A program made the translations under genes and the position numbers. Source: Streptomyces fodineus (lineage in GTDB: Bacteria > Actinomycetota > Actinomycetes > Streptomycetales > Streptomycetaceae). Taken from it: a DNA stretch of 64,000 nt. The stretch is from contig NZ_CP017248.1 of assembly GCF_001735805.1 (NCBI RefSeq), forward strand, positions 744,001-808,000, in the 5' to 3' direction. Shown piece by piece: positions 29,386 to 37,527 of the stretch. Within the stretch, counting starts at the first letter, position 1. Each line of letters opens with the position of its first letter. The notes below the pieces were generated by a model, which was given only the letters and a program-made list of their open reading frames with translations, was not told the origin of the DNA and did no database searches.

Positions 29386-31866
29386 ATGATGGCGCGCGAA
29401 CAGCAGCTGGTCCTCAGCCGGACGGCTCCCGCCGAGGCACCGGCCGGACCCTCCTCCCCGGTGCGCCGGCACCGCCGTCGGCTGGTGCCGCTCGTGGTGG
29501 CGCTGCTGCTCGCCCAGATGGCCGTGGCGATGGTCACCACGGCCGTCCAGCAGACCCCGACCATCGACGAGCCGGTGTACGTCGCGACGGCCACCGACTA
29601 TCTGCGCGAGCACCGGATCCGCTACAACCCCGAGCATCCACCGCTCGGCAAGCTGCTGATCGCGGCCGGTGTGGCGGTGGCCGACCCGCGCTACGACCCG
29701 TCGTACGCCGGCACGCAAGGGGATGTGGGCCGGCATCTGCTGTACGAGTCCGGCAACGATCCCTGGCGGGTGATGCTGTGGGCCCGGCTGCCGGTGATCG
29801 CCCTGACGCTGCTGTTCGGCCTGGTGGCCTTCGCGTTCGCCCGAGACCTGACGGGTACGGCGGGCGGTCTCGTGGCACTGGCGCTGTACACCTTCTCGCC
29901 CGATCTGATCGCCCACGGCTCCCTGGCCACACTGGACGTCCCGGCGGCCGGATTCGTACTGACGTCGGCCTGGCTGGTCTGGCGCGCCAGGCGACGCCCC
30001 CTGCCGTACCTGCCACTCGCCGGCGCGGCTCTCGGCGCCGCCATCGCGACCAAGATGAGCACACTGCCGGCGGTTCCCCTGCTGATGGGGCTGGCCGCGC
30101 TGTCGGTCTTCGCCGGGGGACGGGGGCGCGAGCTCCCGCCGCCGGACCGGCCGGACGCGGGCCCTGGCCGGGACCGGGACATGCCTTCGACCGGCAAGCG
30201 GGACAGGGGCATTGGCCAAGACCGGGAGCTGCCGTCGACCGGCGGGCCGGACGCGGGCCCTGGCCGGGACCGGGACATGCCTTCGACCGGCAAGCGGGAC
30301 AGGGGCATTGGCCAAGACCGGGAGCTGCCGTCGACCGGCGGGCCGGACGCGGGACCCAGCCACAAGCGGGACATGCCACCGGCCGGCGGACGGGATGCGA
30401 GCGACGACCCGGACCAGGACATGCCACCGACCGGCGGCGGGCCGGACGTCGGCCCGGGCCGGGAACGGCACACGCCCCCAACCAGCCAACCGGAGACGAG
30501 CATCGGCCGGAACCAGGAGATCCCACCGACCGCCGCGCCGGACACGGGACCCGGCCGCAAGCCGGACATGCCCCCGACCGGCGGACGGGATGCGAGCGAC
30601 GACCCGCACCGGGACATGCCACCGACCGGCGGCGGGCCGGACGTCGGCCCGGGCCGGGAACGGCACACGCCCCCAACCAGCCAACCGGAGACGAGCATCG
30701 GCCGGAACCGGGAGATCCCACCGACCGGCGCGCCGGACACGGGACCCGGCTGGAATCGGGATATGGGGATGCCGCCGACCGGCGAGCCGGATGCGAGGCC
30801 GGGCCGGGGGCGGCAGGTACTGGCCGCGCTCACGGGCTCGGCCCGCTGCCGCCTGCGACAGGCCCTGGCCCCCCTCGCGGGTCCGGCCGGTGCTCTGCGG
30901 CACAGGGCGCTGTCCGCGGGCGCGGTCGGCGGTCGGCGTCGGGCGGCGTGGTCGGCGGTCGGCGCGGCGGCGCTCGTCGCGCTGGTGGCGGTCGCTGTGG
31001 TCTGGGCCGTGTATCTGGCCGTCGATCCGCGTCTGCGGTTCTCCCCCGCCGAGCCCGTTCCGGCTCTGCACGGGCTGCGCGGCGGGCTGGTGGATCTGCT
31101 GCCGGTGCCCGAGGCCTACCGGGCGGGCATGCGGGTGCAGTTCGGGCTGGAGGCCTACCCGTGGCAGGGGTATCTGTTCGGGCACGTGTACACCGGCTCG
31201 CTCTGGTACTACCTGCCCGCCGCCCTGCTGGTGAAGACACCGCTGGGGCTGCTGGCGCTGGGTGCGGCCGGTGCCGTGGCGGTCGTCGTGGTACGGCGGC
31301 TGCGGCCCGTGGCGCCGTATCTGCTGCTGCCGCCCGGCGTGCTGCTCGCGGCGGCGATGACGGGATCGCGGGACTTCGGGACGAGGTACGCCTTGTTCGT
31401 GCCGATGTTCCTCGCGGTGGCGGCGGCCTGTGCGCCACGGTCCGGCCGGCGGTGGACGGCCGCCGCGACGGCCGCGCTGGTGCTGTGCACGGCCGTGAGT
31501 TCGCTGTGGACGTTCCCGTACTACGTGCCGTACGCCAACGAGGCGTTCGGCGGCCCCGCCCAGACCCATCGGCTGCTGCACGACTCCAACGTGGACTGGG
31601 GACAGGACCTGGGCCGGCTCGCCGACCGGCTCCGGCAGCGGTATCCGGGCGAGCGGGTGTGGCTGGTGTACAAGGGCAGCGGCGTGCCGTCGTACTACGG
31701 CATCCGCGCCGCCGACCCGCGTACCGTTCCGGCGGAGCGGGTGCACGGGCTGCTGGTGGTGTCGGACTCCGCGCTGGCCAAGGCGCGCGGACGGCTCGCC
31801 GAGCTGATCGCCGGCAGTCGGCCGGCCGGCGAAGTGGGACATTCGATCAGCCTCTTCCGGCGTTGA
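29386..31866 (+). CDS. PMT-like membrane glycosyltransferase with large internal repeat insertion
   Basis: An 826-residue GT-C glycosyltransferase using a polyprenyl-phosphate sugar donor. The catalytic first loop carries TIDEPVYVA and YNPEHPPLGKLL, the latter typical of the family. The membrane core is split: residues about 1-245 and 480-826 hold the helices and the final soluble part (YVPYANEAFGG, DSNVDWGQDLGRL), while about 245-475 is a hydrophilic Pro/Gly/Arg/Asp tandem-repeat insertion. Relatives are usually near 500-580 residues. Two adjacent ATG codons start the gene, and a 19-codon mini-frame from 29331 ends on them, which may couple translation. Confidence 0.88.
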   Translation: MMAREQQLVLSRTAPAEAPAGPSSPVRRHRRRLVPLVVALLLAQMAVAMVTTAVQQTPTIDEPVYVATATDYLREHRIRYNPEHPPLGKLLIAAGVAVADPRYDPSYAGTQGDVGRHLLYESGNDPWRVMLWARLPVIALTLLFGLVAFAFARDLTGTAGGLVALALYTFSPDLIAHGSLATLDVPAAGFVLTSAWLVWRARRRPLPYLPLAGAALGAAIATKMSTLPAVPLLMGLAALSVFAGGRGRELPPPDRPDAGPGRDRDMPSTGKRDRGIGQDRELPSTGGPDAGPGRDRDMPSTGKRDRGIGQDRELPSTGGPDAGPSHKRDMPPAGGRDASDDPDQDMPPTGGGPDVGPGRERHTPPTSQPETSIGRNQEIPPTAAPDTGPGRKPDMPPTGGRDASDDPHRDMPPTGGGPDVGPGRERHTPPTSQPETSIGRNREIPPTGAPDTGPGWNRDMGMPPTGEPDARPGRGRQVLAALTGSARCRLRQALAPLAGPAGALRHRALSAGAVGGRRRAAWSAVGAAALVALVAVAVVWAVYLAVDPRLRFSPAEPVPALHGLRGGLVDLLPVPEAYRAGMRVQFGLEAYPWQGYLFGHVYTGSLWYYLPAALLVKTPLGLLALGAAGAVAVVVVRRLRPVAPYLLLPPGVLLAAAMTGSRDFGTRYALFVPMFLAVAAACAPRSGRRWTAAATAALVLCTAVSSLWTFPYYVPYANEAFGGPAQTHRLLHDSNVDWGQDLGRLADRLRQRYPGERVWLVYKGSGVPSYYGIRAADPRTVPAERVHGLLVVSDSALAKARGRLAELIAGSRPAGEVGHSISLFRR
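30151..30800 (+). repeat. in-frame tandem repeat array inside the glycosyltransferase gene
   Basis: About fourteen degenerate 16-residue units of the form PDxGPGRxxDMPPTGG lie head to tail. Higher-order structure is visible. A 96-base unit occurs twice with no difference seen (30151-30246 and 30247-30342), and a 195-base unit occurs twice nearly unchanged (starting at 30391 and 30586). All period lengths are multiples of three, so the reading frame is kept. Confidence 0.95.
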
Positions 31867-31944
31867 AACCTCCTGCTCAACCCCCTGGTCATGACGGTGG
31901 GTGAGCTATGTTGAGTGCTTGTGGCAGACAAAGGAGGCGGACCT

Positions 31945-32862
31945 GTGCCCTCGCCGCAACAGGCGCGCGCACAGGCATCAGCGATCAAGTCCGGCAAGAC
32001 CGTGCCCACGGCCGAGGCCTCCCCGACCTCCCGGCTGAGGGAACTCTTCGACGGCCCCCGTCTGTCGCCGGGCCAGCGGCGCATCGCCCAGTACCTGATC
32101 GAGCACATCACCGAGGCCGCGTTCCTGTCCATCACCGAACTGGCCGACCGGGTCGGGGTCAGCCAGCCCTCGGTCACCCGCTTCGCCGGTGCCGTCGGCT
32201 TCAGCGGCTACCCCGCACTGCGCGAACGACTCCAGTCGATCGCGCTGAGCAGCCTGGCCGGCGGGCCCGCCGAGGAGAACCGGGCGAATGAGCTGCAGGC
32301 GGCCGTGGACGCCGAGATCGAGAACCTGGAGAACCTGCGGCGCGACTTCGCCGACCCCGACCAGATCATCCGGGTCGGCCGCGAGCTGTCCCGCTCCACC
32401 CCGCTGACCGTGCTGGGCTTGAGGATCTCGGAGTCGCTGGCCGAGTACTTCGGCTACGCGGCCCGCCGGATCCACCCCGATGTGCGGCTGGTCACCCGGG
32501 GCGGCAGCGTGGCCTACGACACGCTGATGCAGTGCCGTGAGGCCGGCGGCACCTGGGTGCTCGCCTTCGCCATGCCCCGGCATTCCCAGGAGACGATCCA
32601 GGCCGTCAAGGTGGCGCGCGGCGCCGGTCTGAAGGTCGCCCTGGTGACCGACCTCGCGCTCGGGCCGCTGGCCGACGAGGCCGATGTCACCTTCGCCACC
32701 GGCACCGGCTCCCGCCTGGTCTTCGACTCCTACGCCGCACCCGGTGTGATGGCCGCCGCGCTGCTGCAGGCCATGACGGACGCCGATCCGGAGCGCACGC
32801 AGGCCCGTCTGGAGAAGTACGAACAGCTCTCCGATCAGCACCAGTTCTTCCTGAAGGACTGA
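31945..32862 (+). CDS. MurR/RpiR-family transcriptional regulator with SIS domain
   Basis: A 305-residue regulator. The N-terminal helix-turn-helix (about 30-105) includes AAFLSITELADRVGVSQPSV and TRFAGAVGFSGYPALRERL. A SIS sugar-isomerase-fold domain (about 140-280) probably binds a phosphosugar or amino-sugar phosphate. The start is a GTG seven bases after AGGAGG, preferred to an upstream TTG at 31915. It follows the glycosyltransferase by 78 bases. The nearby inverted repeat at 32904 may be its operator. Relatives often govern N-acetylmuramate, hexose-phosphate or amino-acid pathways, so the regulon cannot be named. Confidence 0.92.
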   Translation: MPSPQQARAQASAIKSGKTVPTAEASPTSRLRELFDGPRLSPGQRRIAQYLIEHITEAAFLSITELADRVGVSQPSVTRFAGAVGFSGYPALRERLQSIALSSLAGGPAEENRANELQAAVDAEIENLENLRRDFADPDQIIRVGRELSRSTPLTVLGLRISESLAEYFGYAARRIHPDVRLVTRGGSVAYDTLMQCREAGGTWVLAFAMPRHSQETIQAVKVARGAGLKVALVTDLALGPLADEADVTFATGTGSRLVFDSYAAPGVMAAALLQAMTDADPERTQARLEKYEQLSDQHQFFLKD

Positions 32863-32903
32863 TCCGGACCGCCCGGGCGGGGTTGATCCACCACCAAGCG
32901 CGC

Positions 32904-32917
32904 ATGAATGTTTTCAT
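32904..32917. promoter_or_regulatory. inverted repeat ATGAATGTTTTCAT in an A/T-rich intergenic island
   Basis: A perfect 5-4-5 inverted repeat just downstream of the RpiR-type gene, followed within 30 bases by TTGCAA and an A/T-rich stretch (TATATAAATACT). That combination is rare in this genome and looks like a promoter for rightward transcription. The repeat is a reasonable operator for the adjacent regulator. Confidence 0.4.
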
Positions 32918-32989
32918 ACGGCTTGCAAAGCGCACGGCATATATAAATACTGCTCGCACCACCGCCCCGAGAAAGCCGACGGACCGCCC

Positions 32990-33145
32990 ATGCGTACGCA
33001 CGTCTCCACGCGGCGCCGGTCACCGACGCCCGGGGCCCCCGCACGGACACCCCCAGCCGCCGTCCCCTACCCACGTCGGCGCCCGGGGTGTACCGGGGCG
33101 CGCCGTCTGCGCGACGCGCCCGTGGCGGCCCCGGCCATCCCCTAG
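32990..33145 (+). other. possible 51-codon leader ORF ending in a hairpin
   Basis: An ATG with a weak GGA-type site upstream opens a 51-codon frame rich in Arg and Pro (it includes RRRSPTPGAPARTPP). The TAG stop falls in the loop and first base of the second arm of the 13-bp hairpin at 33124-33157. Transcription from the A/T-rich island would cross it before the 124-residue protein gene. Translation of this frame is speculative; it may simply be a 5' leader or a small RNA. Confidence 0.25.
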
Positions 33146-33157
33146 GCCGGGGCCGCC
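33124..33157 (+). terminator. perfect 13-bp GC hairpin
   Basis: Arms GGCGGCCCCGGCC (33124-33136) and GGCCGGGGCCGCC (33145-33157) pair perfectly around an eight-base loop. No T-run follows, as is common for streptomycete terminators. It lies 49 bases upstream of the gene at 33207, so it may be a terminator for a short transcript, or an attenuator. Confidence 0.6.
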
Positions 33158-33206
33158 CCGCACCCGTCGGACACCCTCACGACGCCGCACACCGGAAGCG
33201 ATGATC

Positions 33207-33581
33207 ATGACCCTGACCAGCACGCGTATCAGCCCCGACTGGCCCTGCCAGGTCAAGGCGCCGGGCTCGTACGACTGGGAGCGTTCGGCGGCCAAGTGGC
33301 TGCGCGAACTGATCCCCGCGCGCTACGCCAGCTATCCGGCCCTCATCCGCCACCCCGTCCTGCTCGCCCGGCACGCACAGTTGCAGGTCCAGCAGGAGAT
33401 ACGGGTGGCCCGGACGGCGCTGCAGACCGCGCGGGCCGAGCTGCCGATGCTCGGACTGCCCGAGTCGGTCATCGAGCACACGATCAAGCTGTACGCCGCC
33501 GAGGTCATGCAACTGCAGCACATCGCCCGCAGCGTCCGCGCGGTCAGTGAGGCCCTGGCCGGCCGAGGCACGGCCCGCTGA
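33207..33581 (+). CDS. conserved hypothetical helical protein (124 aa)
   Basis: A 124-residue soluble protein, almost entirely helical after a short N-terminus, with WERSAAKWLRELIPARYASY and HAQLQVQQEIRVARTALQTA suggesting a coiled-coil bundle. No membrane segment or cofactor motif. An ATG at 33201 is an alternative, but the GGAAG sequence is better spaced for 33207. It has a long A/T-rich and hairpin-containing region upstream. I recognise it as a conserved streptomycete protein with no known role. Confidence 0.8.
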   Translation: MTLTSTRISPDWPCQVKAPGSYDWERSAAKWLRELIPARYASYPALIRHPVLLARHAQLQVQQEIRVARTALQTARAELPMLGLPESVIEHTIKLYAAEVMQLQHIARSVRAVSEALAGRGTAR

Positions 33582-33739
33582 TCCGCCCGCCCTTTCTCGC
33601 TTCTCCTCGTCTCTCCCCCCGTCCGGGCGGTTTGTGGGTGCCGCGGGGTGGTCGTACGGAGCCCGTGTGAAAGCGACCCGCCAGACGAGTGAGCGAACGG
33701 CCCGGTTTGTGCCATGCTCGTCGCGTGAGGAGCGAGCGG

Positions 33740-36181
33740 GTGGACCCGGTGGATCCCGTCGGCGCCGATGCGGCGGCGCTGGCCAAGGTCGTGGCCCGGC
33801 AGCGCGCGGAGATGGAACGGCTGCGGGATCTCGCCGCGACGTCGGCGGTCCTGGAGCGGGCCAAAGGCGTACTCATGGCCGTCACCGGCCGCACGCCGGA
33901 GGCCGCACACGCGGAACTGATGCAGCGCGCCGTGGACGGCAACCGCACCCTGCTCGAACAGTGCTGGCTCACCCTGGGCGCCCTGCCGCCGCCGGAGGAG
34001 CAGCCGTCCGGCACACCGCCGGCCCCCGTCGAAGCGCCGGCCGACGGTTCCTGGCGGCTCCCGCCCACCGGCACGGTGGAGCTCGCGAAGATACTCGGGC
34101 GCATCGGCCGGGACCTGGTCCGGGTCGGCACACCGCACGAGCTGGCCCGATGTCTGCTGGACCACCTCGGGCCGCAGGCGGACGCCGACGCCGTGCTGCT
34201 GTACGCGCAGATGCCGGAGGACGGGCTCGACCTGATCGGGTACGCCGGCGTCGACGCGACCCTCGCCGCACAGTGGCGGTATCTGCCCCCGGTCACCAAG
34301 GTGGCCGCGCTGGACGCCCTGCAGTCCGGTGAGCCGCGGTGGCTGGAGGACCCGGCCCGGGACCGCGACCGGTATCTGCTGATCGGGGAGCCGTCGGAGC
34401 GCTGGCCCAGCCGGGCCTGGCTGCCCGTGCCGGCCGGGGGCACCGCGTGGGTCGCCCTGGGCGTGCTGCGCCGGCACGGCAGGCCGTTCGAGCCGTGCGA
34501 GCGGGAGCTGCTGCGAGCCGTGGCCCGGCTGTGCGCGGGCCGGCTGCGAGCCTTCGACGCAACCCGGGAACACGCCGTCGAAGGCGGCGCCGAGACCGTT
34601 CAGGCGGTGCTCGACGCGCTGCCGGGCGCGGCGATCCTGCTGACCCCGCTGCGCGCCGCCTCCGGCGAGGTGGAGGACTACCGCATCGAGGCCGCCACCC
34701 CGGAGGCGGTCGACGCGTTCGGCCGGACCGGCCGGGAGATGGTCGGCAGACAGGTGCTGGAGAGCTATCCGTCCGTCGCGGGCGAGCCGCTGTGGCAGGG
34801 CTGCCTCAAGGCCCTGGAGACGGGGGTGCCCTTCCAGGGCGAGCCGTTCGTCTACCAGGACGTGGTCGGCGAGGTACCCGTGACCGCCACCTACTCGGTG
34901 CGCGCCGCCCCGCTGGGCGGGGGTCTGCTGGTCACCTGGCTGCGGCACGACCGCGCGGACCGGCGGGAGCAGCGCCTGGCCGACGTGCAGCGGCTCGGCA
35001 ACCTCGGCTGGGCCAGCTGGAACCTGATCACGCAGGAGATCTCCTGGTCCGCGCAGACGTACGCCGTGCTCGGCCGGACCCCCGCGCAGCAACCGCTCGA
35101 TCTGGAACGGCTGCCGGACCTGGCGCTGCCGGAGGACGCGGGCCCGCTGACCCACGCGATCGCCGAACTGATCCGTCACGCCCGGCCGTTCGACGTGCCG
35201 TTCCGCGTCGAGACGGCCCTCGGCGTCCGCCATCTGCGGCTGGTCGCGGAGGCCCTGACGGCACAGGACGGCACCACCGTCGAAGTGCACGGCTTCGTCC
35301 AGGACCTCACCCCGCAGCGCAGCGCGGAACTGGCGCTGGTGGAGAGCGAGCGGGCGATGCTGCTGCAGCGCGGGATCCTTCAGGCCGAACGCGCCCTGGC
35401 CGCCCGGCTGCAACACGCGCTGCTGCCGCTGCCGAGCAGGCCGGTGCGGCTGGCCGGGCTGCGGATCGAGGTCGCGTATCTGCCCGCGCAGTCCGGCGTC
35501 CATGTGGGCGGGGACTGGTTCAGCGCCATCGCACTGCCCGACGACGACGCGCTGTTCGTGGTCGGTGACGTGGCGGGCCACGGCGTCGACGCCGTGGCCA
35601 CCATGGCCCAGCTCCGGTTCACCGCCAAGGGCATGATCACCACCGGCTCCTCGCCGACCGGGACGCTGGCGCGGCTCAACTACCTGCTGCTGCACTCGCG
35701 CGACCCCCAGACCACCGCCACCCTCGTGATCGGCCGCTACGACCCCGGCCGGCGCGTCCTCACCTGGGCGCAGGCCGGTCACCTGCCGCCGCTGCTCGTA
35801 CGCCGCGGCGAGGTGCGCTACCTCGACCGGCCCGGCGGCATGCTGCTCGGCGCGAGCACGGCCCCGGCCTTCGAGTCGGCGGAACTCCACCTGGAGCCAG
35901 GGGACCGGCTGTTGCTGTACACCGACGGCCTGGTCGAGCGCCTCGGCGAGAGCCTGGACGCGGGCCTGGACCGGCTCGCCGACGCGGTACGCACCCACGG
36001 CTGCGGCGATTACGGCTCCCTGGACGCACTGCTCACCACGATGCTCGCGGACGAGCGACGGGACGACGTGTGCGTGCTGGACATCAGGATGCCGGAGGAG
36101 GGGGCGGAGGCGACGGAGGGTGCGGACGGGGCGGAGACTGCGGACGCGGCGGGCACGGACACGGCGGGCAGGGGCGCTTAG
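33740..36181 (+). CDS. ANTAR-GAF-PAS-SpoIIE phosphatase
   Basis: An 813-residue multidomain regulator with no membrane segment. The N-terminus is an ANTAR RNA-binding domain (about 10-80; LERAKGVLMAVTGRTPEAAH). It is followed by a GAF domain (about 120-270), two PAS-like regions (about 290-420 and 425-540) and a C-terminal SpoIIE/PP2C phosphatase (about 560-790) with HVGGDWFSAIAL, VGDVAGHGVDAVA and DRLLLYTDGLVER. The start is a GTG seven bases after GAGGAG; an upstream in-frame GTG at 33725 is less likely. The acidic repeat-like tail (about 785-813) is probably disordered. It could join RNA antitermination to partner-switching, but neither target is visible. Confidence 0.92.
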   Translation: MDPVDPVGADAAALAKVVARQRAEMERLRDLAATSAVLERAKGVLMAVTGRTPEAAHAELMQRAVDGNRTLLEQCWLTLGALPPPEEQPSGTPPAPVEAPADGSWRLPPTGTVELAKILGRIGRDLVRVGTPHELARCLLDHLGPQADADAVLLYAQMPEDGLDLIGYAGVDATLAAQWRYLPPVTKVAALDALQSGEPRWLEDPARDRDRYLLIGEPSERWPSRAWLPVPAGGTAWVALGVLRRHGRPFEPCERELLRAVARLCAGRLRAFDATREHAVEGGAETVQAVLDALPGAAILLTPLRAASGEVEDYRIEAATPEAVDAFGRTGREMVGRQVLESYPSVAGEPLWQGCLKALETGVPFQGEPFVYQDVVGEVPVTATYSVRAAPLGGGLLVTWLRHDRADRREQRLADVQRLGNLGWASWNLITQEISWSAQTYAVLGRTPAQQPLDLERLPDLALPEDAGPLTHAIAELIRHARPFDVPFRVETALGVRHLRLVAEALTAQDGTTVEVHGFVQDLTPQRSAELALVESERAMLLQRGILQAERALAARLQHALLPLPSRPVRLAGLRIEVAYLPAQSGVHVGGDWFSAIALPDDDALFVVGDVAGHGVDAVATMAQLRFTAKGMITTGSSPTGTLARLNYLLLHSRDPQTTATLVIGRYDPGRRVLTWAQAGHLPPLLVRRGEVRYLDRPGGMLLGASTAPAFESAELHLEPGDRLLLYTDGLVERLGESLDAGLDRLADAVRTHGCGDYGSLDALLTTMLADERRDDVCVLDIRMPEEGAEATEGADGAETADAAGTDTAGRGA

Positions 36182-36238
36182 AGGCTGACGGCGCAGGGGC
36201 GTGCGGTGGCGGTCCGGGGTGGGGAGGGGTGGCCGGAA

Positions 36239-36340
36239 TCAGTCGTCGTCCCGGTGTCGCCAGTACCAGCACACGCCGACGACGAGGGCCAGCAGGAATA
36301 CGGCGGGTACGAGCAGTCCAGGGATACGGGAGCCGGTCAT
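36239..36340 (-). CDS. possible 33-residue single-pass membrane peptide
   Basis: An ATG-started frame encodes 33 residues with one strongly hydrophobic helix (PGLLVPAVFLLALVVGVCWY) followed by a basic/acidic tail WRHRDDD, which predicts a cytoplasmic C-terminus. It lies alone between the SpoIIE gene and the flavin reductase gene. The ribosome-binding site is weak (GAAAG), so expression is uncertain. Confidence 0.4.
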   Translation of the reverse strand: MTGSRIPGLLVPAVFLLALVVGVCWYWRHRDDD

Positions 36341-36465
36341 GGGGCTGGCTTTCGTTCGTGGTACGGCGGAGCACGCGGCAGTCGGCCGCGGGCTGCCCAT
36401 GATGGGGCCGAACCACCGCCCTTGCAAACGCCTTGCCCGTCGTGTTGACCGGTGTTCGAATCCGC

Positions 36466-36939
36466 TCAGTCCACGGGGTGACCGGCCTGGATGCCGGCCG
36501 CGTCGGACAGCCGAAACAGCGACCCGCCGTGCCCCTCGCCCCAGCGCACCGGGGCGAGGACGAAGCCGACGTGGTCGCCGCCGTCGGTGCGGTGGAGGAT
36601 GGTGCCGACGAACCAGGCCGCCGCGTCCCGCAGGACCACCGCCCCGCCGTACTCCTCGGTCGAGTCCAGGCGGGCGAACTTGTCGATCTTGTCGCCGGTC
36701 TCGCCGCCGAAGAGTTCCGCGAGGTCGCGCTGGTCGCGGGTGAGCAGATGGACGGCGAGGTGGTGCGCGGCCCGGGCGACGCGATAGGTGTGGTTGGCCT
36801 TGGACAGCCAGACGCAGAACCGGGGCGGCCGGATCGAGCACTGAGAGGCGAAGCCGACCAGGCACCCTGCCCGCTCACCGTCGGCCACGGCCGTGACCAC
36901 GCACATGTCGGGGTTCAGTCGCCCGAAGAAGCCGTCCAT
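36466..36939 (-). CDS. flavin reductase-domain protein (FMN-binding split barrel)
   Basis: The 157-residue core is a DIM6/NTAB-type flavin reductase domain binding FMN: MDGFFGRLNPDMCVVTAVAD, GCLVGFASQCSIRPPRFCVW, KANHTYRVARAAHHLAVHLL and the late LFGGETGDKIDKFARL. It probably reduces flavin with NAD(P)H or acts as a small oxidoreductase. The ATG used here has GGAGG five bases upstream. A second ATG eight codons earlier (36963) has the same arrangement. The frame stays open to an ATG at 37440 with GGGAG eight bases upstream, which would add 167 residues of Gly/Ala repeat. Confidence 0.8.
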   Translation of the reverse strand: MDGFFGRLNPDMCVVTAVADGERAGCLVGFASQCSIRPPRFCVWLSKANHTYRVARAAHHLAVHLLTRDQRDLAELFGGETGDKIDKFARLDSTEEYGGAVVLRDAAAWFVGTILHRTDGGDHVGFVLAPVRWGEGHGGSLFRLSDAAGIQAGHPVD

Positions 36940-37440
36940 GCCGGCCTCCGGGCCGACGTCCATACCTGCCTCCGAGCCGACGCCCGTACCGGCCCCGGGG
37001 CCGACGCCCGCCGAGTCCGGCGCGCCGCCCAGGTCTGTCACGCCAGCCGCACCTCCCGGGCCTGCCATCCCCGCCGCATCACCCGACCCCGCCGCGCTCG
37101 CCGCACCACCAGAAGCCGTCGCCCCCGCCGCACTTCCCGGGCCTGCCACCCCCGCCGCACCACCGGAGCGCGTGGCCCTCGCCGTATCGTCAGAACCCCC
37201 CGCACTAGGCGCACCACCCGAACCCGACACCTTCGCCCCACCACCCGAGCCCGGCACGCTCGCCGCATCGCCCGAGCCCGTCAGCCTCGCCACACCAGCC
37301 GAACCCGCCGTATTGCGCGCACCGCCCGCGCCCGTCACCCACGCGGCACCACCGGGGCCCGCCGTACCGGGCACGCCCCCCGCCGTACTCCCCGCACCAC
37401 CCGAGCCAGTCATCCCCGCCACACCGTCCGTATCCGTCAT
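36940..37440 (-). repeat. Gly/Ala/Ser decapeptide repeat tract in frame with flavin reductase
   Basis: About sixteen degenerate ten-residue units of the type GGAAxVxGSG are encoded in the open frame upstream of the flavin reductase core. The units correspond to a 30-base DNA period, and the opposite strand is also open and Pro/Ala rich. The tract may be a disordered N-terminal extension, or untranslated if an internal start is used. Confidence 0.8.
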
Positions 37441-37527
37441 GGCACCGCGCTCCCGTCCGCCGCTCAGGCCCGGTCTCGGTTTACGCCGGGAGGTCCGGGG
37501 GCGTTCCCGGTGTTCCCCGCGTGTTGT

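Noticed and set aside
30151..30800. CRISPR-like regular repeats
   Set aside because: Repeats are contiguous, in frame and protein-coding, with no unique spacers and no cas genes.
28519..31842. Minus-strand open frame of more than 1,000 codons across the glycosyltransferase
   Set aside because: Low-complexity Arg/Pro/Gly text with no motif. The frame stays open because the tandem repeats and high G+C remove stops on the other strand.
33332..35998. Long minus-strand open frame opposite the ANTAR-SpoIIE gene
   Set aside because: Shadow of a gene with five recognisable domains on the plus strand.
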